From Bacteroidota bacterium (GTDB lineage Bacteria > Bacteroidota > Bacteroidia > Palsa-965): DNA of 54,243 bases. Below are positions 9,336 through 18,111 of this stretch, piece after piece. The first letter of the stretch is position 1, and every line of letters begins with the position of its first letter. The stretch is taken from the NCBI GenBank assembly GCA_006218065.1, contig VBWE01000023.1, forward strand, positions 70,310 to 124,552, written 5' to 3'. A model generated the notes under the pieces. It was not told where the DNA came from and did no database searches. It saw only the letters and a program-made list of their open reading frames with translations. A program made the translations under genes and the position numbers.

Positions 9336-10375
9336 ACTAAGCTGATGCTGAGTTTAACGGAATAATACGTTGCGTTGTCGTCCACCAGCAGTTCGTGCCT
9401 GCCGGGATAAACCATATTCAGCCGGTTGCGCGTGTTTTTGATGCCGAGTCCCTGGCGGCGGTCGTTACTCTTCTTTATAAATACTTTGCTGTTCCAGACC
9501 GAAAGGTGCAGCATATTTTTCCCGATGGAGACGCCGATTTTTATCTCCGAATTTTCTTCCGCATTGATACCGTGCTTGAATGCGTTTTCAACGAACGGAA
9601 TGAGCATCAGCGGGGCGATCAGGAAACCCTGCATGCTGCCGGAAACAGAGAGTTCGGTTTTTACGGAGTTCCCGAAGCGCAGTTTCTGCAGGTCGATATA
9701 GTTGGTGATGTATTCGATTTCGTGATCGAGCGGAACGAGTTTCTTGTCGGATTCTTCGAGCATGTAACGCATCATGCCGGAAAGTTTGACGATGGCTTCC
9801 GAGGTATGCTCGGATTTATCGATCGAAAGCGAATAGATGGAATTCAGGATATTGAAAAGGAAATGCGGGTTGATCTGCGCTTTGAGGTACGATAGTTCCG
9901 CTTTCTGTTTCGCACTTTCCGTTTCGCGAAGCCGCCCGCCGATTCTTAAAAGCATGGACAAGGTGAGCGGGAAAAGAAACTGCAGGAAACGCTGGCGCAG
10001 GTCGAAAAGTATGCCGGCAGGACGAGGCGGACGCACATGCACTTCCGTTCCTCCCGGCATAATTCCCGGCGGGAGATGTGGAGGACCATTGTCGATCGCC
10101 AGTGCAGGAGGCAGGAAGAATGTAACGGCGAAGCAGGCCAGTATGACCACCGCAAAAACGAGATGCTTTTTTTTGAAATACAGGCGCGGGATCAGCAGGT
10201 AAAAATTCAGGTAGAAAAACCCGATCATCACCAGGTAAGTCAGGAAATCAACCTGGAATGGCCGTACCCGGATCAGTTCTCCTTTATTGAAGTCGGGCGA
10301 AAATAAAACAGGCAGCGACAGGAATGCCAGGCATCCGAAAATGTGCAGGAGTATGGTTTGCCATTTTTTTGACAT
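9332..10375 (-). CDS. LytS-type membrane sensor histidine kinase
   Basis: The 347-aa protein has about four TM segments in residues 8-145, with a proline-rich extracytoplasmic loop at about 90-120. A linker helix leads to the His_kinase (PF06580) box QINPHFLFNILNS with phosphoacceptor H171. The HATPase domain has N-box PFVENAFKHG (N264) and G-box QGLGIKNTRNRL. It autophosphorylates and passes phosphate to the overlapping LytTR regulator. It begins only 21 nt after the stop of the CotH-like gene, which suggests co-transcription with the secreted proteins. The ligand is unknown; the loop between TM helices is the likely sensor. Confidence 0.92.
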   Translation of the reverse strand: MSKKWQTILLHIFGCLAFLSLPVLFSPDFNKGELIRVRPFQVDFLTYLVMIGFFYLNFYLLIPRLYFKKKHLVFAVVILACFAVTFFLPPALAIDNGPPHLPPGIMPGGTEVHVRPPRPAGILFDLRQRFLQFLFPLTLSMLLRIGGRLRETESAKQKAELSYLKAQINPHFLFNILNSIYSLSIDKSEHTSEAIVKLSGMMRYMLEESDKKLVPLDHEIEYITNYIDLQKLRFGNSVKTELSVSGSMQGFLIAPLMLIPFVENAFKHGINAEENSEIKIGVSIGKNMLHLSVWNSKVFIKKSNDRRQGLGIKNTRNRLNMVYPGRHELLVDDNATYYSVKLSISLV

Positions 10376-10396
10376 TGCACTGGATTTCTGATTGAC

Positions 10397-12760
10397 TTAC
10401 CGGGCAACGGCAATTTTACTTGTGCCGAGCAAATGCCCGTCGGTACTAAAAACACGCACAAGGTACAATCCTTCTGCCGCGCCGCTGAGATCAAAACGCA
10501 GGTTTTCATTTTCAAAATCAAGCCGGCTGATCACCTGCCCGTTTACATTGATAAGTTCTGCATAATCGTGGCCGGGCGCAGTGCAAAAAACGACTGCGGA
10601 AGAAGAAGCCGGGTTCGGATATACTTTTAATACGCCGCCCGCAGTTTGTTCTTCTATACTGTTCGGACAATTCATTGTTCCGAAAGTAGTCGGCGGTGCA
10701 GTTACGAAAGCCCCGGTACCATTGGGGCAACGGCCGGTGGAAATATCCGGGTACTGCTGGTTGAACGCGATGGTGTCGAGAATCACACTGGCCGCATTGC
10801 TGAGCAGGATCGCTTCTCCGCCGGAAGACAATTTGAAATTGCAATGCAGGTACGAACCCGTGGAATTGTCTTCATCCGCCCAGACGATGAGGTACCCGTT
10901 ACCCGGGATCACCGTATTTTCCGGGAAAGCATATTTGAACAGGTTGTTGATGTCGTCCGAAAGGTACAACCCGAAAAGGCTGAGCGGCGCGGGCGTGCGG
11001 TTGTATAATTCGATCCAGTCCTCGTGCTGCCCGCTTTCATCGACGGCATCGGCCACGTTGTCCGCAAGAAATTCGTTGATCACCACTTCGCCTGCGGATG
11101 CGGTTTGAACGGCGACCTGGATGGAATAAAATTCGTGCTCGGCGCGTTCGGGCGAAAACATACCGGCTGCTGCATTCTGTGCATAAATATAGTATTGCAT
11201 CAGCGCCGATGTGGCCGTCATGTATGCGCCGTAAATATTATCACCCGCCGTTCCGTCATGATGAAGTCCGTCATCATACATCGCAACCCGCGTAAACGGT
11301 TTCGAAACCTGGTCGCGGTAACCGAGCCAGGCGTTGGTTGTATTCGTAACGAGGGCGGTGATCCAGATCGTATCGTTGCTGGCAGGGGCTGACGGGCTTG
11401 CGGTAACTGTACTGATTGCCGGCGGCGCCTGCTGAAATTCGGACGTGGATGCAAGGTACGTCGCGCGTGTTCCCATGAGCGTGGTAATGCCCGGAATATT
11501 TCCGATGGTGGTATTCATCGCCTGCTGGAACTGCGCGTACGTATAAAGTCCGTAGTTCTCGGCCTGCACGGAACTGTCGACCACAGTTTGCAGGTTTTGT
11601 CCCAGCGTTTGATACGCACCATTCGCAAAAAATTCGCTGGTGATGGTACGCATGTGCGCGATGTACATTTTCTGGTACGTGGTATCGGCCAGCAGTTTCA
11701 TGATGAGCGGGCGTGCGCCGTTGGTGGAATGGAGCATCGGCGACATCTGCTGCATGCCGGAAACCGACAGGATTCCCGAGCCGGTGTTCGTAAAACTTCC
11801 GAAGCACATGTTCAGATCCCAGATGACCGGGTTGAACCGGCGGTTGCCGTCGCGGTACAGGTAATAGTTCTGCGCGAAAGCGCCGGAATAGCTGTCGAGA
11901 TTTACCGTCACGTTATTATACGCCAGCATCCAGAGCGCGCGATCAACGTCCATTATTTTGTGGATATACGCAGAAGCGTTGTTCAGCGTATCGCAAAGCT
12001 GGATGAGGTCATTCCAGGCAACGGCCGATTCAATTTCATAACGGCTGTAATAATTCGCGCTGTCGGTTCCCAGGTAAAGCAGGTTGGGAATCTGCCCGCT
12101 GATCACGTTGGCAGGATTGCATTTGAAGAAACTGTTTTCCGACGAGTAAAAATGCGTGCTCAGGAAATTTTTTTCGATACTTTCTGCGCTGCTGTAAATG
12201 CCATAGTATATGCCGTTGATGAATACGCGGGCGAAATTGCATTTCGGGGCATGCATGTAATTGCCGAGAATGTCGTAAGCGAGCACTTCGCGGATGGAAC
12301 TGGGATCGGAAAAACCGTTGCTGAGTTTGATATCATCGTAGCCGAGGTAATTCGCATTGGCGTGAATGTAATCGAGTTTGATGTGCAGCGGATTTTTTAC
12401 GCGGGTCGAATCAAACGAACTGTTGCCTTTGTATTTCACGCCGGCGCTGTCGTAAATCACGCCGTTTACTTTCACCTGTGCAGCAAGCAGGTAACCTTCG
12501 GCGCCGTACTTCGCCGTGTCCATCCGGTAATCCCAGTCGGGCTGCGTGAGCGTGATCTCGATAACCTGTATCGTATCGCGCGCGTAAAAATCAGCCTGCG
12601 CCGCCGCGGTAAAATGGAGCAGGAGCAGGGCAGCAAACAATTTTGTTTTCCTAAAAAAGGGGGAAATGCAAAATTTCAAATGCCAAATGCCAAATGTAAA
12701 AGCTGCGGTTCTGTGCATGGGCACTTTTATATTTTTCATTTGAAATTTTGCATGGGTCAT
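10397..12760 (-). CDS. CotH-like kinase family protein with lamin-tail domain and T9SS sorting domain
   Basis: Domains in order are a signal peptide, a CotH domain (about residues 60-430, with GVKYKGNSSF, VFINGIYYGIY and the DLNMCFGSF stretch analogous to the kinase metal-binding motif), a linker, a lamin-tail domain (about 565-670, VVINEFLADN then DWIELYN) and a C-terminal T9SS type A domain (KVYPNPASSS to the final IAVAR). CotH proteins are atypical protein kinases of spore coats; in Bacteroidota they are secreted. The start is uncertain. The frame opens at 12760, with other ATGs at 12739 and 12718, all lying in an inverted-repeat element, while the natural-looking signal peptide begins near FFRKTKLFAALLLL. 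The element may have displaced the original start. Confidence 0.85.
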   Translation of the reverse strand: MTHAKFQMKNIKVPMHRTAAFTFGIWHLKFCISPFFRKTKLFAALLLLHFTAAAQADFYARDTIQVIEITLTQPDWDYRMDTAKYGAEGYLLAAQVKVNGVIYDSAGVKYKGNSSFDSTRVKNPLHIKLDYIHANANYLGYDDIKLSNGFSDPSSIREVLAYDILGNYMHAPKCNFARVFINGIYYGIYSSAESIEKNFLSTHFYSSENSFFKCNPANVISGQIPNLLYLGTDSANYYSRYEIESAVAWNDLIQLCDTLNNASAYIHKIMDVDRALWMLAYNNVTVNLDSYSGAFAQNYYLYRDGNRRFNPVIWDLNMCFGSFTNTGSGILSVSGMQQMSPMLHSTNGARPLIMKLLADTTYQKMYIAHMRTITSEFFANGAYQTLGQNLQTVVDSSVQAENYGLYTYAQFQQAMNTTIGNIPGITTLMGTRATYLASTSEFQQAPPAISTVTASPSAPASNDTIWITALVTNTTNAWLGYRDQVSKPFTRVAMYDDGLHHDGTAGDNIYGAYMTATSALMQYYIYAQNAAAGMFSPERAEHEFYSIQVAVQTASAGEVVINEFLADNVADAVDESGQHEDWIELYNRTPAPLSLFGLYLSDDINNLFKYAFPENTVIPGNGYLIVWADEDNSTGSYLHCNFKLSSGGEAILLSNAASVILDTIAFNQQYPDISTGRCPNGTGAFVTAPPTTFGTMNCPNSIEEQTAGGVLKVYPNPASSSAVVFCTAPGHDYAELINVNGQVISRLDFENENLRFDLSGAAEGLYLVRVFSTDGHLLGTSKIAVAR
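12663..12756. repeat. Inverted-repeat element built from CCAAATG/CAAATTT words
   Basis: The arms at 12666-12682 and 12737-12753 are perfect 17-bp reverse complements. Between and beside them is the short word CCAAATG, repeated. The element lies over the 5' end of the CotH-like gene and its frame stays open. It is one of several word-repeat hairpins in this window. Confidence 0.7.
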
Positions 12761-12772
12761 TTTTTCAGCGGA

Positions 12773-13792
12773 TCAATACCCGCGACTGAATACGATACGT
12801 TTCACCGTGCCGGCTCCGTTGTTATCGTAAACACGGAGCATGTACATACCGTCGGGCCTGTTTTCCCTGCCGATGGTGACTGATTTTTCCCCGTTGGATT
12901 CAAAATTTTCAAGGATCCGCCCGGTCATGTCGGATAAAACAAGTTTGTAATTTCCGCCTGTGCCGCTGAACGAAACGGTTGCGGATTCCGACGCCGGGTT
13001 GGGCAGGATGCTGAAGAGTTCATCGTCGTGCGACTCAGGAACACCTACGCTTGCGCAGTTTACGCAGGAAGAAAAACAGACCGTAGTCAGCATCTTATGC
13101 CCCGCCGATACCGTGTCGCGGTTGCCGTTTGTGGCGCAGGCTCCGGGAACGGTTTCGTAATCGTTTATGGTATTTCCGTTCGCGTATTTATACTCGTAAG
13201 CAAAAGTATTCATGCCGGTATCCACATACGCGATGTATTCGTAAACGTCTCCGTCGAAGCTGAACATGCGCGTAGTGGCGGGATCCCATCCCTGGAAACT
13301 GCCGGCGACATGTACGCCGTTCGGGCTCACGGATGTTTCATTCTGCATATCGACGTAAAAACGGAGGAGGTATTTGCCCGCAGGCGCATTTCCGCCGAAC
13401 ACGATCGGTCCGACCAGTTGCGTATCGTTCGACAGCGAGTCGATATAAATCCAGCGGTTATCGAGGAAGTTATAATTCACCCGCGACTCAAGCGGAACGA
13501 ATTCCTGCTGGTAGCCGAAAATCCCGTTCACGAATTTGAATTCATAATGCCGGAATGCTGGAATATCGACCACTACGGAATAAATATTCGTATCGCCCTG
13601 TTCCTGGAACATTTCCGTGATGCCCGGGTCCCAGTCGGTTGAAAAGCCCGCCAGCACCTGGAAATCGCCCGCAATATGCACGCTGGACGTATCCACTGCT
13701 TCGGCGGACATGTTGACGGAGAACTTTACTTTTTTAGCGAATGCGCCGGTGCAGATGAATACGGCGAAAACGACAGCGATATACTTTTTCAT
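12773..13792 (-). CDS. Secreted CBM48/E-set-like protein with T9SS sorting domain
   Basis: The 339-aa protein has a signal peptide (MKKYIAVVFAVFICTGAFA). Two immunoglobulin-like modules follow, at about 22-125 and 145-245. The second has GVHVAGSFQGWDP and both have the V-x-I/V-AG-x-F-x-x-WDP pattern of the glycogen-binding E-set/CBM48 family. A short Cys-containing linker precedes a T9SS type A domain (FSILPNPASES to the end). It probably binds a glucan or is a structural surface protein; no catalytic domain is visible. It sits 12 nt upstream of the CotH-like gene and 18 nt after the arylsulfotransferase-like gene, consistent with one operon. Confidence 0.7.
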   Translation of the reverse strand: MKKYIAVVFAVFICTGAFAKKVKFSVNMSAEAVDTSSVHIAGDFQVLAGFSTDWDPGITEMFQEQGDTNIYSVVVDIPAFRHYEFKFVNGIFGYQQEFVPLESRVNYNFLDNRWIYIDSLSNDTQLVGPIVFGGNAPAGKYLLRFYVDMQNETSVSPNGVHVAGSFQGWDPATTRMFSFDGDVYEYIAYVDTGMNTFAYEYKYANGNTINDYETVPGACATNGNRDTVSAGHKMLTTVCFSSCVNCASVGVPESHDDELFSILPNPASESATVSFSGTGGNYKLVLSDMTGRILENFESNGEKSVTIGRENRPDGMYMLRVYDNNGAGTVKRIVFSRGY

Positions 13793-13810
13793 AGTTCGGG
13801 TTGTTGAATA

Positions 13811-15502
13811 TTACCTGGAAACGGAGAACATGCGGTTGGCCGTGCCGAGTTGTCCGGAACGGACGCGGGCATGGTAAATGCCGTTTGCGAAAGCGGACAT
13901 GTCGATGCTCTTTTCGTTTTTCGACTGCATGACCAGCCTTCCGTAGGCATCGTAAATGCTGATCTCGAATTCACCGTTTTCGAAAAAGTCTCCTTTGAAA
14001 TTCAGGATGCCGTTGGTCGGGTTCGGGTAAATCGTGATCTGCTGTATGTTGTTGACTTCCGAAAGCCCGGTGGACAACTGGAAATCGAAATTCGCGGAAT
14101 ACATATATACGCATCCGTTCGAATCGGTGATGCGCACTAAGTAAATGCCGCTTTGTGCTGCGGTGTAATTCTGGCTGGTTGCGCCGGGAATCTGTACGCC
14201 GTTCAGGTACCACTGGTAGGTGGTGGCTGCGCTGGAAGTAAGCGTGTTGCCGTTCTGTGTGATGGTGGGCTGCGCGGGCGCTGCGTTATTTATAAAGCAA
14301 CTGGTATAGCGGTGCGCCTGCGGCACGTTGCCGGAAGCGGTGAATGTCCAGAGCTGCGTTCCGGCGGAATTGATTTCGTAAATCGTTCCCGCGGTGGCGA
14401 GACAAACCAGCATATTGCCGTTCGGGTATTGTTCCGAATTGCCCATGTTGCTCGTGTAGCCGTTGCAGGCATGACGCAGTGTGTACGTGGAGGGCGTATA
14501 AGCCGTATTGGGCGTATAGGAATAGTTGTAACCGCTGTACGGCGGGCTGGCCTGGTCAACGGAGGATTGTGTATTGGAAATTCCTTTGTTGTTCAGCGCC
14601 ACGAGATAACCTTCGTTCGGGCAGCCTTCCGGGATCCAGTGCGCGTCGTGGATCACGTTGAAAATGGTCGTGCCGCTTTGCCCGTAATTACCTGGGTTGC
14701 CCCAGCGGTAAAGAAAATCGCCGCCTTTGCCGGAAAGCCCTGCAGTATGTCCCGCAGCTTCCGCGGTGGTGGTGCTGTGATCAATTACGTAATATTCGTC
14801 AGCATTGTGTGCGCTCACGGTGACCTGGTCAAGCATGGGATTGTAATCGATTCCGTTCATGTGCCACATATCCTTGACCGGGTTGGCGTTGATATCCCAC
14901 AGTTCCGGGTAATCCGCCGTGCTGCTTACGTAATTGTCTTTCGACGCATCGTAATCCTGGCAAAGGTGATCCCAGAGATTCCACTGCCATACAATGGTTC
15001 CGGTGGTTGCACCGGTAGGTTGTACTTCGATGATTTTCTCCGACCACATCGTGATGGCCGACTGGCAACCGGCCTGCGTGGCCTGTGCGGCGGTTTTTAC
15101 ATCATACACGATCATGAGCACATTGCCGTTCGGCAACGGGCAGATGTCGTGGTGCGAACATTCGGTAGTGGAAGAAACGACATAATCCCAAAGTACGGTT
15201 CCGCTGTAATCCACTTTCATGATTTCGCCGCACATGCCGCCGCCGGTGAGCGAGTTCCCGGATTTTTTCACTGTTCTCCACAGTGTTCCCCCGGGCGTGA
15301 GGTAGGAGGAATACCCGGTTTGTTTGGTCGAGGCGTGCGTCCACGTATGATATGTTGCACTTGCAGTATCCATCAGGTACGTGGTGGTGCTGTTTTGCAC
15401 GCTGTACAGCGTATACCCGGCATATTGCTGTGCGTTAACTTCTGCGGAGCAGAGAACCGCCGCAATGGCAAAGCAGTTCAGGGCGAATCGTTTCAGGAGC
15501 AT
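13811..15502 (-). CDS. Arylsulfotransferase-like beta-propeller protein with T9SS sorting domain
   Basis: The 563-aa protein has a signal peptide ending near VNAQQ. The body resembles arylsulfotransferase (ASST, PF05935/PF14269) propellers. His-containing blade motifs are spread along it (ECSHHDICPLPNGN, MWHMNGIDYNP, IHDAHWIPEG, LRHACNGYTSN), and blade ends of the type GTIYEINSAGTQLW recur. ASST enzymes move sulfate between phenols without PAPS. Whether the catalytic residues are kept cannot be told without alignment. After about residue 410 a PKD/Ig-like module (ITQNGNTLTSSAATTYQWYL) precedes the T9SS type A domain. It is the first gene of the probable - strand operon to the LytTR pair. Confidence 0.75.
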   Translation of the reverse strand: MLLKRFALNCFAIAAVLCSAEVNAQQYAGYTLYSVQNSTTTYLMDTASATYHTWTHASTKQTGYSSYLTPGGTLWRTVKKSGNSLTGGGMCGEIMKVDYSGTVLWDYVVSSTTECSHHDICPLPNGNVLMIVYDVKTAAQATQAGCQSAITMWSEKIIEVQPTGATTGTIVWQWNLWDHLCQDYDASKDNYVSSTADYPELWDINANPVKDMWHMNGIDYNPMLDQVTVSAHNADEYYVIDHSTTTAEAAGHTAGLSGKGGDFLYRWGNPGNYGQSGTTIFNVIHDAHWIPEGCPNEGYLVALNNKGISNTQSSVDQASPPYSGYNYSYTPNTAYTPSTYTLRHACNGYTSNMGNSEQYPNGNMLVCLATAGTIYEINSAGTQLWTFTASGNVPQAHRYTSCFINNAAPAQPTITQNGNTLTSSAATTYQWYLNGVQIPGATSQNYTAAQSGIYLVRITDSNGCVYMYSANFDFQLSTGLSEVNNIQQITIYPNPTNGILNFKGDFFENGEFEISIYDAYGRLVMQSKNEKSIDMSAFANGIYHARVRSGQLGTANRMFSVSR

Positions 15503-15738
15503 AGAGTCAATTTTACGATAATATTAGGGATATGTAAAGTCCGTCCCAAAAGAAATCGGTGAACGGCGGTTTTTTATCGGTGTACAAAGGTTAAATCGCT
15601 TTAGATGGATAATCCGGCAGGTTGTTCCTTACTGCGACAGCATTTGAACGCAATATGCATATCCTGTATCTCTTCCCTGCAGCAGAATTCCCGGTTATTG
15701 GACGTATTTCTCTATGTTTGGTTTAAAATACAAGACAG

Positions 15739-17328
15739 ATGAACCGAATTTTACTTTCCCTCCTGCTGGTTTCCGCATCAACAGTATACGGGCAGCTGAA
15801 CATTGATACCCTGGCTTTCCAGGATTTTGAAATAACGCCGGCAAGCCCGGTCTGGACCTTCACCGGCCCGGTGATATACAACAGCGGTTTTTCCACCGCA
15901 TCGGCAGCTCCGCCGAACAGCCCGATCGGCATTGGCGGATCGCGCGCCTGGGAAACGACAACCAACAGCGGCGGACTCGTACTCGATTTTGCCAATGTGA
16001 CGATTCCCCCGGGATATGACAGCATCCGCGTCCGGTATAACCTGGCTGCGATGAACCTGAACGGCAGCACAGGAGGCCCGGATAACCTGGATTATGTGCT
16101 GACTGCCGTGAGCACCGACGGGGGCACTACGTATTATAATCGCCTGCGCATTCGCGGAGCCACTACGGACAACTGTTTCTGGGCTTACAGTGCAACGGGT
16201 GTCGGTAAAGTATATTACCAGCCGCAAACGGAAGCTTTGTTCCAGCCCACAACCAGCGGACTGCAGACTACGCTCGGTTTCAGTACCTGCGAAATCGTTT
16301 TCCCCGGTTCGGTAACGCAGGTGCGCGTCCGGATTACCGGGCGTTCCAGTTCTTCCACGGATACCTGGCTGGTGGATAATCTTGTAATGGCCGGCGAAAA
16401 TATTTGTACCAGCAGCAGTTCCTCGATCAGCCCGGTTGCCTGTAACAGTTATACCAGTCCCGGCGGATCGGTATTTACAAGTTCGGGAACGTATGCCGAC
16501 ACGATTCCGAATTCCTCAGGCTGCGACAGTATCATCAGCATTAACCTGACTGTGAACAACGGCAGTTCCGCAACGATCGCTGCTGCAGCCTGCGGCAGTT
16601 ATCTTTCACCTGCGGGAAATACGTACACGAGTTCAGGCATGTACATGGATACGATTCCGAATTCTTCCGGCTGCGACAGCGTGATCACGATCAATCTTAC
16701 GGTGAACAATCCGACTGCGGCAACGATCAGCCCGGTAAACTGCGGCGCATATCTTTCGCCCGCGGGGAATACGTACACGAGTTCAGGCATGTACATGGAT
16801 ACGATTCCGAATTCTTCCGGTTGCGACAGTGTGATCACGATCAATCTTACGGTGAACACGATTGATACGTCAACCAGCCTGAACGGCGCTACCATTACGG
16901 CCAATGCGACAGGCGTATCGTACCAGTGGATCGATTGCAATAACGGGAATGCTGCAATTCCAGGCGCGAACGGCCAGTCGTACCTGCCTGTGGCAAACGG
17001 ATCGTATGCGGTTATTGTAACGGATTCCGTTTGCAGTGATACTTCTTCCTGTGTGCAGGTGCTTTCGGTCGGTATGAATATGCAGCAGGTTCCAGAAGGA
17101 ATTACGATCAGTCCGAATCCTTCTGCCGGAATATTTACCGTCAGTTGTGCCCGTGGCTTCAGTGATGCGACCTGCACGCTGACCGATATGCGTGGCCGTA
17201 TAGTTTTCCGCCGTGAAAATCTTTCGGGCACTGCGCTGACTTTTGATATCACGGAAAATGAAAGCGGTTTCTATTTCCTGGAAATCCGGCAGGGCGGAGC
17301 AGTGCAGCGCATTAAACTGGCCAGGTAG
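15739..17328 (+). CDS. Secreted T9SS substrate with triple 50-aa repeat
   Basis: The 529-aa protein has a signal peptide (MNRILLSLLLVSASTVYG). Residues about 20-220 resemble a jelly-roll or choice-of-anchor-type surface domain (VWTFTGPVIYNSGFS). Three 50-aa repeats follow, each ending IPNSSGCDSxIxINLTVN, then an Ig-like GATITANATGVSYQWI module and a T9SS type A domain (ITISPNPSAGIFTV to the end). The repeats are common in Bacteroidota adhesin-like proteins and contain two Cys each. A -7-like TATGTTTG lies at 15713-15720, but I see no matching -33 element. The function is unknown and probably cell-surface. Confidence 0.75.
   Translation: MNRILLSLLLVSASTVYGQLNIDTLAFQDFEITPASPVWTFTGPVIYNSGFSTASAAPPNSPIGIGGSRAWETTTNSGGLVLDFANVTIPPGYDSIRVRYNLAAMNLNGSTGGPDNLDYVLTAVSTDGGTTYYNRLRIRGATTDNCFWAYSATGVGKVYYQPQTEALFQPTTSGLQTTLGFSTCEIVFPGSVTQVRVRITGRSSSSTDTWLVDNLVMAGENICTSSSSSISPVACNSYTSPGGSVFTSSGTYADTIPNSSGCDSIISINLTVNNGSSATIAAAACGSYLSPAGNTYTSSGMYMDTIPNSSGCDSVITINLTVNNPTAATISPVNCGAYLSPAGNTYTSSGMYMDTIPNSSGCDSVITINLTVNTIDTSTSLNGATITANATGVSYQWIDCNNGNAAIPGANGQSYLPVANGSYAVIVTDSVCSDTSSCVQVLSVGMNMQQVPEGITISPNPSAGIFTVSCARGFSDATCTLTDMRGRIVFRRENLSGTALTFDITENESGFYFLEIRQGGAVQRIKLAR
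16420..16862 (+). repeat. Three tandem 150-bp coding repeats
   Basis: The period is exactly 150 bp (for example the segment from 16621 recurs from 16771). Copies 2 and 3 are nearly identical over about 95 bp and differ at only a few positions. Copy 1 is more diverged. The near-identity of the last two copies indicates recent duplication or homogenisation. Confidence 0.85.
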
Positions 17329-17458
17329 CCGGTTTTCGGCGTTTTTCAAAAAGGGCGGCTGTTTTTTTATTCTGCCTGAAACCCTGTATTCATGGGCTTC
17401 GGATGGATTTTAACAGGTGTAAACATCCGCCGCATTAGGTTTCCGGGTATATTGGGAG

Positions 17459-17608
17459 TACCTTTGTATCTATTATTCAGGCAATTGTATTTCTTCCTGC
17501 CCCGATCGGTTTCCTTTCACCAGCAGTTTTTACTACATCCTTCCTGACGAAAAAAGGCGTGTCCCCTTTTCGGGCACATTATATTCATCATTTCAAAATC
17601 AGTTCAAA
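17459..17608 (+). promoter_or_regulatory. Promoter -7 element and long 5' leader of cold-shock gene
   Basis: TACCTTTG at 17459-17466 matches the Bacteroidota -7 element; the -33 element is weak. It implies a 5' leader of about 135 nt before the cold-shock ATG at 17609. Long leaders of this kind fold differently with temperature in other csp genes. The fold here has not been tested. Confidence 0.5.
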
Positions 17609-17800
17609 ATGAAAAATGGTAAAGTAAAATTCTTCAACAACGTAAAAGGTTTCGGCTTCATTACTGTTGAAGGTACGAACGAAGAAGTATTTGTTCACGT
17701 TTCAGGTCTGAAAGACGAAATTCGCGAGAATGACAACGTTACATTCAACCTCGAAGAAGGTAAAAGAGGCTTGAATGCCGTCGATGTACGTCTCGCGTAA
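17609..17800 (+). CDS. Cold-shock domain protein, CspA family
   Basis: The 63-aa protein is a complete cold-shock domain with RNP1 KGFGFI (13-18) and RNP2 VFVHV (27-31), giving the five-stranded OB fold that binds single-stranded RNA or DNA. It is likely an RNA chaperone. The length is usual for the family. It has a long untranslated leader and is followed after 25 nt by a strong intrinsic terminator, so it is probably a single-gene transcript. It lies just outside the left end of the ssrA island. Confidence 0.95.
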   Translation: MKNGKVKFFNNVKGFGFITVEGTNEEVFVHVSGLKDEIRENDNVTFNLEEGKRGLNAVDVRLA

Positions 17801-17825
17801 GTGATACGTTAAAACTTAACAAGGA

Positions 17826-17860
17826 AAATCCCGCACTGATGAAGTGCGGGATTTTTTTTG
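17826..17860 (+). terminator. Intrinsic terminator after cold-shock gene
   Basis: Stem AAATCCCGCACT pairs with AGTGCGGGATTT around a short loop and is followed by a run of T. Confidence 0.9.
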
Positions 17861-17890
17861 TTGGACAAAATGTGATTCGACTTCGATAGT

Positions 17891-17925
17891 AAAAAAACAA
17901 AACCCGATGGTTTTCAGCATCGGGT
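17891..17925 (-). terminator. Minus-strand terminator, likely the original ssrA terminator
   Basis: Stem ACCCGATG (17902-17909) pairs with CATCGGGT (17918-17925). Read on the - strand it is followed by TTTTGTTTTTTT. It lies 5 nt beyond the left copy of the ssrA 3'-end repeat, exactly where the tmRNA terminator would sit before the island inserted. Confidence 0.75.
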
Positions 17926-17930
17926 AATCC

Positions 17931-17943
17931 GTGGAGTCGGCGG
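17931..17943. repeat. attL-like 13-bp direct repeat of the ssrA 3' end
   Basis: GTGGAGTCGGCGG is identical to the ssrA 3' end at 27836-27848. Everything to its left resembles the chromosome; everything to its right is AT-rich island DNA. Confidence 0.75.
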
Positions 17944-18111
17944 AGGGCTGAGCGTTAAAAAATGTCCAGTGGACATTTTTAGCGAAGAGAAGAGCCTGGC
18001 TTCAGGGGTAATGAAATTAAGTTGATTGTCGAGTTCGACAAGTAGTGCTTTAAGGAGTTCATTCACAAATTATGGTCAAATTTATTAACTTTTGAAACTG
18101 TACTACAATTT
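17944..18111. other. Left end of the island, non-coding
   Basis: It holds a near-perfect palindrome centred at 17969: arms AAAAATGTCCA and TGGACATTTTT with one central base, extending imperfectly outward. This could be a recombinase arm site or a terminator for the leftward DUF4249 operon. No gene is visible in the rest. Confidence 0.5.

Noticed and set aside
11588-12883. 431-aa and neighbouring open frames on the + strand opposite the CotH-like gene
   Set aside because: Shadow frames. The - strand protein has recognisable CotH, lamin-tail and T9SS domains.
14153-15562. 469-aa open frame on the + strand
   Set aside because: Shadow of the arylsulfotransferase-like gene on the - strand.
17327-17345. 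Terminator after the 529-aa gene
   Set aside because: GCCG/CGGC stem of only 4 bp followed by few T; too weak to call.
17931-17943. A second, decayed tRNA or tmRNA gene
   Set aside because: Only 13 bp match, with no acceptor or anticodon arms, which fits an att repeat better.
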